A stretch of DNA of 12,440 nt from Syntrophaceae bacterium UBA4778 (GTDB taxonomy: Bacteria > Desulfobacterota > Syntrophia > Syntrophales > UBA4778): the NCBI GenBank assembly GCA_002403175.1, contig DHHG01000025.1:1-12440 (forward strand), written 5' to 3'. Both the position numbers and the translations under genes were made by a program. Below, piece after piece: positions 6,691-12,440 of this stretch. Below the pieces are notes generated by a model that saw only the letters and a program-made list of their open reading frames with translations, was not told the origin of the DNA and ran no database searches. The first letter of the stretch is position 1. Every line of letters begins with the position of its first letter.

Positions 6691-6776
6691 GTGACCGGTC
6701 ACAGGTGACGGGTCACGAGTTAAAAGAAAACTACGACTGCATCTTTCTCTTGTCACCTGTCACTCGTCACTTGTCA
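6691..6776. repeat. Heptamer inverted-repeat array, hemA/hemC junction
   Basis: Four plus-strand units at 6691-6718 (GTGACCG, GTCACAG, GTGACGG, GTCACGA) face four opposed units at 6749-6776 (CTTGTCA, CCTGTCA, CTCGTCA, CTTGTCA). About 30 bases separate the arms. In the transcript the second block comes first. It encodes the last hemA residues (SDK) and carries the hemA stop codon at 6767-6769. The other arm ends about 18 bases before the hemC start codon. Confidence 0.85.
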
Positions 6777-8056
6777 CTGTTTTCTTCCAATTTGAACAGC
6801 TTCCTGACTGCCTCGACATAAGCGGTTGCCCCGCTGCCATTGCTCTCCTCTTTCAGGCTGTTGACGGGATCATGAAGAACCTTATTCAGAATCGATCCTG
6901 TCAGTATCCGGATATTTTCCTGTTGCGCGGGGTCCAGTTCTTTTATCCAGCTCAGCGACTTTTCCAATTCTCCGGAAGCGATATCCTCCATTTTTTTTCT
7001 TAAAGAAACAATGGTAGGAACGATTTTCAAGGTGCTGAACCAATCGGAGAAACGAATCACTTCCGTCCCGATAATCTCTTCAGCCTTTTGTGCCTCGATC
7101 AGCCTGTTCTTGATATTTTCGTCCACGACCCCCTGCAAATCGTCAATGTTATAAAGATAGACATTATCGATCTCATTGACGGCAGGATCGATATCGCGAG
7201 GCACAGCGATATCGATTAGAAAGATAAGGCGGTTTTTTCTGCGTCGGAGGGCCTGGGCGATCATGTCTTTGGTAATCAGATAAGAAGGAGAACCAGTCGA
7301 GCCAATGACAATATCGACTTCCTTTAATATCTCTCCCAGCTGGTCGAAAGCGGCCGGCACGCCGTGAAACTCCTCCGCAAATCTGATGGCGCGCTCATGG
7401 GTTCTATTTGCTACGATTATCTTACCGATCCCCTGGTTGATGAGGTGACCGGCTGCAAGTTCCGCCATCTCACCGGCACCGAGCAGAAGGATCACCTTCC
7501 CCTTCAGATCTCCGAATATTTTTTTGGCCAGTTCCACAGCCGCAAAGCTCACGGAAACGGCGTTCTCAGCAATGGCGGTTTCTGTCCTGACCTTTTTGGC
7601 TACGCGAAATGCATGATGAAGCAGTTTGTTCAGAACCGGACCGGCAGCATTCTGCTCAACCGAGGTACGGTATGCATCCTTGACCTGCCCCAGAATCTGA
7701 GGCTCTCCCATCACCATGGAATCGATACTGGACGCGACACGAAAAAGATGCCGGACAGCAGCTTCATTGTGATAGGCATAAAGACACCGATCGAAATCTC
7801 CTCCGGAAAATCGTCCGATAGATCCCATAAGAGACTTAATTCCTTTGATAAACGGCTCCCCATGAGCTCCTGCTGCACCGTTTGCCAGGATTTCAAAACG
7901 ATTGCACGTCGAGAGAAGCAGTGCCTCTTTGATTCCGGGTATCCTCATGATCTGTGAGAGGGGTTGCCCATTTCCCTCCGCACAGGAAAGGGTCAACTGC
8001 TCCCTCATTTCAACAGTAGCCGTTTTATGATTTAGCCCAACCAGAATAATATTCAT
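6767..8056 (-). CDS. hemA: HemA, glutamyl-tRNA reductase (NADPH)
   Basis: Reduces glutamyl-tRNA(Glu) to glutamate-1-semialdehyde, the committed step of C5-pathway tetrapyrrole synthesis. The protein has 429 residues, a normal length. The N-terminal catalytic domain has GLNHKTATVEMRE (7-19) and the nucleophile Cys51 in LLSTCNRFEI. MGEPQILGQVK (116-126) is also conserved. The NADPH domain has GAGEMAELA (193-201), VANRT and IDIAVPRDIDP (281-291), and a helical dimerisation tail follows. I chose the ATG at 8056, one base after the ccsA stop, because MNIILVGLNHKT matches the usual N-terminus. An in-frame ATG at 8092 would overlap ccsA and has no ribosome binding site. Translational coupling to ccsA is likely. 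The gene ends inside a heptamer array. The partner HemL is not in the window. Confidence 0.97.
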   Translation of the reverse strand: MNIILVGLNHKTATVEMREQLTLSCAEGNGQPLSQIMRIPGIKEALLLSTCNRFEILANGAAGAHGEPFIKGIKSLMGSIGRFSGGDFDRCLYAYHNEAAVRHLFRVASSIDSMVMGEPQILGQVKDAYRTSVEQNAAGPVLNKLLHHAFRVAKKVRTETAIAENAVSVSFAAVELAKKIFGDLKGKVILLLGAGEMAELAAGHLINQGIGKIIVANRTHERAIRFAEEFHGVPAAFDQLGEILKEVDIVIGSTGSPSYLITKDMIAQALRRRKNRLIFLIDIAVPRDIDPAVNEIDNVYLYNIDDLQGVVDENIKNRLIEAQKAEEIIGTEVIRFSDWFSTLKIVPTIVSLRKKMEDIASGELEKSLSWIKELDPAQQENIRILTGSILNKVLHDPVNSLKEESNGSGATAYVEAVRKLFKLEENSDK

Positions 8057-8057
8057 T

Positions 8058-8882
8058 TTATCCAAAACGGTGCAATGTGACATGGAAAGCATTCACACCG
8101 ACCAACATGAAAGATAGGACAACCGTCGCAGCAATGGACCAGAGCGCCGCCTTTCTGCCATTCCAGCCGATAGCGAACCTCTGGTGAAGCAGAATTCCAT
8201 AAAAAAGCCAGACGATCAGAGTCCACACCTGTTTGGGATCCCAGCCCCAGTGGCTGCCCCAGACAACACGCGCCCAGAAGGAACCGGCGATAAATCCGAG
8301 CGTGAGGAGAGGAAATCCCAGCAAAAGGCAGAAATGATTGATGCGGTCCAGATCTCCCAAGGACGGAAGCATCCGGCTGAAACCTGTCAGTTTTCGCTGC
8401 TTCAAAAACTCGCTTTGAATCAAGTAGACCAGCCCCGCGCATCCGGCAATCGCAAAAAGGGCCTCGCCCATGATCGAAAGCATCACGTGGATGGTAACCA
8501 GCCCGCCTTTCAGATACGGCAAAATGGTCATGTCTGCGCTGAACCCATCATAACCCAAAGAGGCGCCGATCATCAGCAGCAGGGCGGCGGGGGCGATCAG
8601 GATTCCCAGTGTCTTTACCTTTCCTCTCCACTGGAGAACCAGATAGGTCCCGACCAGAGCCAGCCCCAAAAAGGACAGGGCTTCCGTCAGATTGATAACG
8701 GGATTCATTCCGATCCGGACAGAGCGATAAGAGAAAGCCAGGGCATGAACGATGAAAGCCGTCAAAAGCGCCCAGGCAGAGATTCGGGCGAGAGCTACTT
8801 TTTTCATGACGAGGGATGACAGATATCCGAATGTACTGATTAAATATGCACCCATCGCCGCTTTAAAGAGCAATATATCCAT
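8058..8882 (-). CDS. ccsA: CcsA/HemX-family heme-handling membrane protein
   Basis: An integral membrane protein of 274 residues with about eight predicted transmembrane helices. The heme-binding tryptophan-rich motif WGSHWGWDPK (208-217) continues as QVWTLIVWLFYG. Candidate heme-ligand histidines are His132 and His267 near the ends of helices, as in CcsA/ResC proteins of the system II cytochrome c maturation pathway. Close relatives called HemX lie beside hemA in other bacteria and influence HemA abundance. Sequence alone does not separate the two roles, but the position directly before hemA fits either. The gene begins 4 bases after the sirC stop and ends 1 base before hemA, so the three genes form a tight unit. 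No CcsB/ResB partner is present in the window. Confidence 0.9.
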   Translation of the reverse strand: MDILLFKAAMGAYLISTFGYLSSLVMKKVALARISAWALLTAFIVHALAFSYRSVRIGMNPVINLTEALSFLGLALVGTYLVLQWRGKVKTLGILIAPAALLLMIGASLGYDGFSADMTILPYLKGGLVTIHVMLSIMGEALFAIAGCAGLVYLIQSEFLKQRKLTGFSRMLPSLGDLDRINHFCLLLGFPLLTLGFIAGSFWARVVWGSHWGWDPKQVWTLIVWLFYGILLHQRFAIGWNGRKAALWSIAATVVLSFMLVGVNAFHVTLHRFG

Positions 8883-8886
8883 ATGT

Positions 8887-9540
8887 TTACTGATACCTGT
8901 TCATGTCGAGATCCTCACCCGTAAGCTTACGAATAAGGGCCTTGACGTTATCCCATTGATTCATGCGTATCTTTTCGAAAATATCCGAATTAATGATCGC
9001 TTCAAAAACTTTCTTATTCTCTTCAGAAGATTTTCCTCCGGAGATGATTTTTTTTCTCAAATCGCCCAGGATCTTGAGATAAACCGCGTATTCAGGTCCA
9101 TACATCGCTTCCAGATCCGTCCTCAATTTCCGGGCCAAAGCAGGACTTTTCCCTCCGGTTGAAACCGAAATCTGCAGATCTCCCTGCTCCAACAGAGAGG
9201 GAAGGATAAAGTCGCATCTTTTTGGGTCATCGGCAACATTCACGAGAATACCCCTTTCCCTGGCATCACGGAATACCTTCTCATTAACGGTGCCATCATC
9301 TGTCGTACCGAAAACCAGAAATGCGCCATCCAGGTGCGACCTGTCATAGCTCGCTTCCACAAATTTAATTTTTCGCTCCTCCACCAGCAGTTTCAGATCG
9401 GATGTCAATTCCTCACTGATTACAGCAATGTCTGCACCGGAATCAAGGAGCCTCTGGATTTTTCTTTCAGCAACTTCCCCTCCTCCCACGACGATGCACT
9501 TTCTATTGGTTATGTCGAGCGAAATCGGATAATATTTCAT
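8887..9540 (-). CDS. sirC: SirC-type precorrin-2 dehydrogenase
   Basis: Oxidises precorrin-2 to sirohydrochlorin with NAD+, linking CobA to siroheme and hence to the Ahb branch. The protein has 217 residues. The N-terminal Rossmann fold has CIVVGGGEVAERKIQRLL (15-32). The family signature NVADDPKRCDFILPSLL (101-117) contains Asp104 and Asp105, and ISVSTGGKSPALARKLR (124-140) follows. An aspartate at this position is catalytic in CysG/Met8-type enzymes, so some ferrochelatase activity cannot be excluded. No separate sirohydrochlorin chelatase gene is seen here. The ATG at 9540 has GAGGAA 6 bases upstream. It is the first gene of the minus-strand cluster, so the main promoter should lie in 9541-9928. 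Confidence 0.94.
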   Translation of the reverse strand: MKYYPISLDITNRKCIVVGGGEVAERKIQRLLDSGADIAVISEELTSDLKLLVEERKIKFVEASYDRSHLDGAFLVFGTTDDGTVNEKVFRDARERGILVNVADDPKRCDFILPSLLEQGDLQISVSTGGKSPALARKLRTDLEAMYGPEYAVYLKILGDLRKKIISGGKSSEENKKVFEAIINSDIFEKIRMNQWDNVKALIRKLTGEDLDMNRYQ

Positions 9541-9699
9541 TGAGTTCCTCGTTCAGTCTGTCCATGCTTATAGATTTGGAGATTACTAGCCGGAACAAAA
9601 ATACCGGACTCCGTAAAATGGCTTCAGGCCATAAGCCGGTTAGGCGCACTTTCAATCGAACTGCGGGACAAGCGGCATTAAGGTATCACAACTATTACA

Positions 9700-9725
9700 A
9701 ATAATTCAAGCATACTTGAATTATT
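9700..9725. promoter_or_regulatory. Perfect 11-bp palindrome, candidate operator
   Basis: AATAATTCAAG and CTTGAATTATT are exact reverse complements around a 4-base centre (CATA). It lies about 160 bases upstream of sirC and about 200 upstream of prmA. An AT-rich perfect dyad of this length between divergent genes suggests a dimeric transcription factor site. It fits no named regulator consensus closely, and a weak hairpin is the alternative. Confidence 0.45.
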
Positions 9726-9884
9726 CTGAAAAAAGGGCTATAGAATTTTCCAATTATCTGAGGCTCTCAGAGCTAAAAGCAACTTTGAAGAATCTGAGGG
9801 ACAAAGCTCACCGGAGCGCATTTAAGCATGCGCGTGCAGCAGAGCAAAGCGCAAACGAGTCATAGGGGCTTCTGCCTGACTGTT

Positions 9885-9906
9885 TATCAATTTTGTATCA
9901 ATTTGG
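9885..9906 (+). repeat. 11-bp tandem direct repeat upstream of prmA
   Basis: TATCAATTTTG is followed at once by TATCAATTTGG (10 of 11 identical), ending 22 bases before the prmA start. It may be part of the prmA promoter or a regulator site on one DNA face. Nothing further can be said from sequence. Confidence 0.4.
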
Positions 9907-9928
9907 AAAAACGATCACTGGGGGAATT

Positions 9929-10879
9929 ATGCCGGAAAACATGCAGGACATGAAGGTATCCGATCGGGAAGCATGGATCGAAATCATTATCACATGCCCT
10001 TCAGAGTTATCGGAAGCACTCTCCAATTTCATTACCGAAAACGGAGCAACGGGTGTCTTTCAGGAAGAAGATGTAGATCCGAAAGAGCTCAACGAAATCA
10101 TTCCCAGAACCCGGGATGAAATAAAGGCCTATCTGCCTGCCAATTCCAACTGGGAAGAGACAGCAGCAAAACTGACGCAATATATAGAGGATCTCAATGC
10201 CCTTTTCCCCGGCCTCGAAAGACCCGATTTTAAAGTCCATACCATTGCCGATCCGGACTGGGGAGAGCAATGGAAGAAATACTTCAAGCCTCTGCGCATT
10301 CATAAGAACATCGTCATCAAACCGACCTGGGAGAGGTACACCCCCTCCGGACGCGATATCGTCGTCGAAATCGATCCCGGCATGGCCTTTGGAACAGGCC
10401 AACACGCAACAACCCGGATGTGCCTGGAGGCGCTTGAGGAAATTCTCCTGAAAAACCGTTCCAGCCATGAATGGAAAATTCTCGATGTCGGAACCGGAAC
10501 AGGCATCCTCAGTATCGCTTGCGCCAAGCTCGGTGCGGAAAAAGTGGTGGCCCTCGACATTGACACCCAAGCAACTGAAATAGCCCGCAAGAACGTAGCT
10601 ATCAACCATGTGGGCGATAAAGTGGAAGTAATCACCCAAGACATCGGGAAATATAAAGGCCAATTCGAAATCATCGTAGCCAATCTCAACGCGGAACCGT
10701 TGATCAAACTCAGACAACATCTTTTGTCTCTTTTGAAACCGGACGCTTATCTGATCATCTCCGGAATAATCGAACAGAGCGTAAAGAAAATTGAAAAATC
10801 CTTCCTGAAAGATCCATTGACCACCCTTAATATCCTCAGCGATAAGGAATGGGTTTGTTACGTCCTGAGGAAAAAATAA
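9929..10879 (+). CDS. prmA: PrmA, ribosomal protein L11 methyltransferase
   Basis: A SAM-dependent enzyme that methylates ribosomal protein L11. The protein has 316 residues, the usual length. The N-terminal substrate-binding part has WGEQWKKYFKPLRI (111-124) and a linker with DPGMAFGTGQHATT (149-162), which is characteristic of PrmA. Methyltransferase motif I is ILDVGTGTGILSIA (184-197), followed by VVALDID (206-212) and ANLNAEPL (251-258). I chose the ATG at 9929 because GGGGGA stands 3 bases before it. An in-frame ATG at 9893 has no ribosome binding site. The gene leads the plus-strand group and is separated from rsmE by 13 bases, so the two are likely co-transcribed. Confidence 0.94.
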   Translation: MPENMQDMKVSDREAWIEIIITCPSELSEALSNFITENGATGVFQEEDVDPKELNEIIPRTRDEIKAYLPANSNWEETAAKLTQYIEDLNALFPGLERPDFKVHTIADPDWGEQWKKYFKPLRIHKNIVIKPTWERYTPSGRDIVVEIDPGMAFGTGQHATTRMCLEALEEILLKNRSSHEWKILDVGTGTGILSIACAKLGAEKVVALDIDTQATEIARKNVAINHVGDKVEVITQDIGKYKGQFEIIVANLNAEPLIKLRQHLLSLLKPDAYLIISGIIEQSVKKIEKSFLKDPLTTLNILSDKEWVCYVLRKK

Positions 10880-10892
10880 CCGGAGACTTGCT

Positions 10893-11672
10893 TTGACCAC
10901 ACCGAGAATTTATCTGCCTGAAAAATTCGAAATGGGAAGTCTCGTCGAATTGACGGATGACAATTTCAGATATATTAAAAATGTTTTGCGATTAAAACCT
11001 GGAGAGTCAGTTTCCCTTTTCGGCTATCAAGGATGCGAATATCGGGCTGTTATTGATGAGATAACCTCCCGGAGCGTCCTGGCCAGAATTTCCGATATTC
11101 AGAACCTGCCCGAACCGGAAATAAGCATAATTCTGGCGCAGTCCCTTCCCAAAAGTGATAAGATGGATTTTATTATCCAGAAAGCAACTGAACTCGGGGT
11201 GAGCGGTATTATTCCCTTTCACTCCTCGAGATCCATTCCAAAACTGGACAGAAGAAAGGCTCAGGACAGAGTCATCAGATGGAGAAAAATCGCGCTGGAA
11301 GCCTCAAGGCAGTCAGGTCGTAGCGATATTCCGGAAATTGCTGAAATAATTTCCTTTGAGGAAATGCTTTCCAAAGCAACTGCTACTGCGGGATTGAAAC
11401 TTATCTTCTGGGAGGCGGAATCCGGACAAGGTATCAAACAGATACTCAGAAGCGACCTCAATGAAAAAAAGACCAATTTCTTTATTACCATAGGACCCGA
11501 AGGGGGATTCTCCGGTGAAGAAGTTCAGAAAGCTATCGATATGGGAATGACATCCGTAAGCCTGGGGCGTCAGGTATTGAAAGTGGAGACCGCTTCCGTA
11601 GCAATCCTTTCCATCATCCAGTACGAAAAAGGTTTGATCGGCATGGTTCAGGGGAATTACGATGCGATATGA
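10893..11672 (+). CDS. rsmE: RsmE, 16S rRNA (uracil-1498-N3)-methyltransferase
   Basis: A SPOUT-class methyltransferase that modifies U1498 of 16S rRNA. The protein has 259 residues. AQSLPKSDKMDFIIQKATELGV (82-103) and the ALEASRQSGRSDIPEI region (135-150) are family hallmarks. The C-terminal knot holds IGPEGGFSGEE (200-210) and LGRQVLKVETASVAIL (224-239). The start is TTG at 10893: CGGAG lies 7 bases upstream and the reading starts at the usual (M)TTPRIYLP. The 3' end overlaps the next gene by 11 bases, pointing to translational coupling. Confidence 0.94.
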   Translation: MTTPRIYLPEKFEMGSLVELTDDNFRYIKNVLRLKPGESVSLFGYQGCEYRAVIDEITSRSVLARISDIQNLPEPEISIILAQSLPKSDKMDFIIQKATELGVSGIIPFHSSRSIPKLDRRKAQDRVIRWRKIALEASRQSGRSDIPEIAEIISFEEMLSKATATAGLKLIFWEAESGQGIKQILRSDLNEKKTNFFITIGPEGGFSGEEVQKAIDMGMTSVSLGRQVLKVETASVAILSIIQYEKGLIGMVQGNYDAI

Positions 11673-12183
11673 CATCTATGGTGGATTCTTCAGGCGCACA
11701 GTCGCCTTTATAATAGATTGCGTCCTGGTCAGCATTCTTGTCCATCTGATTTATCTGATGTGTGCGGGCGTACTGGGTATTTTTTTCGAAGAGGAAACGA
11801 TCCAACTGGATGCGAGGTTCGCTGAAAGTGTGCTGTCCTATTTGCTGCTGTTCATCTATTTTGTTTATTTTTACGGCAGCATAGGGCAAACTCCGGGGAA
11901 AAAGCTCCTGGACCTGAAAGTCATAGATGAATCGGGAGAGCCCGTCGGTTTCGCAACAGCCTTCCTCAGGACGGTGGGCTACCTTTTTTCAAGTACGTTT
12001 TTCTTCATTGGATTCATCTGGGTAATTTTTGATAGTAAAAAACAAGGGTGGCATGATAAGATTGCCGGTACATACGTGGTCAGGGCAAGAAAATACGACG
12101 AAGCCCAATGGGAATCATCCAAACAGACCGCTGGCAAGTTGCAGGATGATTTGCCCAAACCAGAAACTTATAAAAACGACTAG
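11662..12183 (+). CDS. RDD-family membrane protein
   Basis: A 173-residue protein with three predicted membrane helices (about 14-40, 58-78 and 103-123). RDD features are Arg12 and Asp19 in FFRRTVAFIID, GQTPGKKLLDLKV (75-87), and FDSKKQGWHDKIAGTYVV (123-140) after the last helix. The C-terminal 33 residues are polar and look cytoplasmic. RDD proteins have been linked to ion transport in some bacteria, but most have no known role and none is assigned here. The ATG sits inside the end of rsmE, with GGGGA about 6 bases upstream. The gene is probably the last in its operon, because a promoter for the tRNA begins 8 bases after its stop. Confidence 0.85.
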   Translation: MRYDIYGGFFRRTVAFIIDCVLVSILVHLIYLMCAGVLGIFFEEETIQLDARFAESVLSYLLLFIYFVYFYGSIGQTPGKKLLDLKVIDESGEPVGFATAFLRTVGYLFSSTFFFIGFIWVIFDSKKQGWHDKIAGTYVVRARKYDEAQWESSKQTAGKLQDDLPKPETYKND

Positions 12184-12190
12184 AAAGATG

Positions 12191-12217
12191 TTGACAAAGG
12201 AGCTCATATTTTATAGT
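12191..12217 (+). promoter_or_regulatory. Sigma70-like promoter for tRNA-Phe
   Basis: A perfect -35 box TTGACA (12191-12196) is followed after 15 bases by TATAGT (12212-12217), a 5-of-6 match to the -10 consensus. The spacing is 2 bases shorter than ideal. TAGTAA at 12214-12219 would give 17-base spacing with a poorer match. Transcription would begin near 12224, leaving a leader of about 46 bases that contains a small ACTGAT/ATCAGT hairpin (12235-12249). Confidence 0.55.
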
Positions 12218-12269
12218 AAATACCGTTTTTCAAAACTGATCCAATCAGTCTTATTTATCTGATCAATAA

Positions 12270-12345
12270 GGACCGGTAGCTCAGTCGGTAGAGCATCGGA
12301 CTGAAAATCCGAGTGTCGTCAGTTCAATTCTCCCCTGGTCCACCA
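12270..12345 (+). tRNA. tRNA-Phe (anticodon GAA) with a mismatched T-stem
   Basis: A 76-base cloverleaf with CCA encoded. The acceptor stem GGACCGG/CTGGTCC has one G-U pair, the D-arm is GCTC/GAGC, and the anticodon stem TCGGA/TCCGA encloses CTGAAAA, giving GAA at 12303-12305. The variable loop is GTGTC and the T-loop TTCAATT. The T-stem strands GTCAG (12318-12322) and CTCCC (12330-12334) pair at only three of five positions: U50-C64 and C51-C63 are mismatches. All other conserved positions look normal. The gene could be functional, slightly degenerate, or a mosaic made by integration at its 3' half. Confidence 0.93.
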
Positions 12346-12351
12346 TAAAAT

Positions 12352-12383
12352 CAAGGGGTTAGCCAACAGTGGTTAGCCCCTTG
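12352..12383 (+). terminator. Hairpin terminator after tRNA-Phe
   Basis: CAAGGGGTTAGCC and GGTTAGCCCCTTG form a 13-bp stem (two G-U pairs in RNA) with a 6-base loop, starting 6 bases after the tRNA CCA. A T-rich but interrupted tract follows (CTGTTTCTG). It is probably the intrinsic terminator of the tRNA transcript, although the weak U-run leaves some doubt. Confidence 0.65.
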
Positions 12384-12389
12384 CTGTTT

Positions 12390-12413
12390 CTGTGTGAGAC
12401 TCTGTGTGAGACT
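12390..12413 (+). repeat. Perfect 12-bp tandem repeat downstream of tRNA-Phe
   Basis: CTGTGTGAGACT occurs twice head to tail with no mismatch. Direct repeats beside a tRNA 3' end can be arm-type integrase binding sites of an integrated element. No integrase gene is visible before the window ends at 12440, so this is only a suggestion. Confidence 0.55.
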
Positions 12414-12440
12414 TTTCTGAAATGCGATCAAAAATCTCCA

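Larger units (their letters stand above)
9541..9928. other. Divergent intergenic region between sirC and prmA
   Basis: These 388 bases have no credible gene and must carry promoters for both directions. I could not pick a convincing -35/-10 pair for either. They hold a perfect 11-bp palindrome (9700-9725), a small GC-rich palindrome GCGCAT/ATGCGC (9816-9833), and an 11-bp near-perfect tandem repeat (9885-9906) just upstream of prmA. On the sirC side there are overlapping short inverted repeats at 9603-9640. I see no cobalamin riboswitch core. Confidence 0.6.

Noticed and set aside
9541..9928. Cobalamin riboswitch or sigma54 promoter before sirC
   Set aside because: No B12-box-like core and no TGGCA-N7-TTGC spacing could be found on either strand.
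10007..10900. 297-codon minus-strand open frame opposite prmA
   Set aside because: prmA has clear family motifs on the plus strand. The antisense translation shows none and is a codon-bias shadow.

Overview
The window looks like chromosomal DNA from an anaerobic bacterium of the former Deltaproteobacteria (Desulfobacterota, perhaps a Syntrophales-like lineage). This placement is inferred from a siroheme-dependent (Ahb) heme pathway, a fused cobA-hemD gene, and the order sirC-ccsA-hemA-hemC-cobA/hemD. No taxonomic marker in the window proves it.

Left and centre (1-9540) are one minus-strand tetrapyrrole gene cluster. In order of transcription it reads sirC, a ccsA/hemX-type membrane gene, hemA, hemC, a cobA-hemD fusion, ahbC, hemB, a CBM9-like gene of unknown role, and ahbD, which runs off the left edge. 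Together these cover glutamyl-tRNA reduction (HemA), ALA condensation (HemB), the route to uroporphyrinogen III (HemC, HemD), methylation to precorrin-2 (CobA), oxidation to sirohydrochlorin (SirC), and the two radical-SAM steps that make heme b from didecarboxysiroheme (AhbC, AhbD). HemL, a ferrochelatase and the siroheme decarboxylase AhbA/AhbB are not in the window and must be encoded elsewhere, possibly past the left edge.

The most unusual feature is a set of four period-7 repeat arrays. One sits in each of four successive gene junctions: hemA/hemC, hemC/cobA-hemD, cobA-hemD/ahbC and ahbC/hemB. Each has two opposed arms of heptamers (consensus GTRACRR in one arm, YYGTYAC in the other) around a short spacer, so the mRNA could fold into a long imperfect hairpin. 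In all four the stop-rich arm comes first in the transcript. The upstream gene's stop codon lies inside or directly against it, and the second arm ends near the next gene's ribosome binding site. A different palindromic element of about 198 bp, MITE-like with 29-bp imperfect terminal inverted repeats, fills the hemB/CBM9-like junction.

A 388-bp divergent intergenic region (9541-9928) separates this cluster from a plus-strand group: prmA (ribosomal protein L11 methyltransferase), rsmE (16S rRNA U1498 methyltransferase) and an RDD-family membrane protein gene. A sigma70-like promoter and a tRNA-Phe(GAA) gene follow. The tRNA has two mismatches in its T-stem. Downstream lie a terminator-like hairpin and a perfect 12-bp tandem repeat, a layout that could mark the edge of an integrated element.
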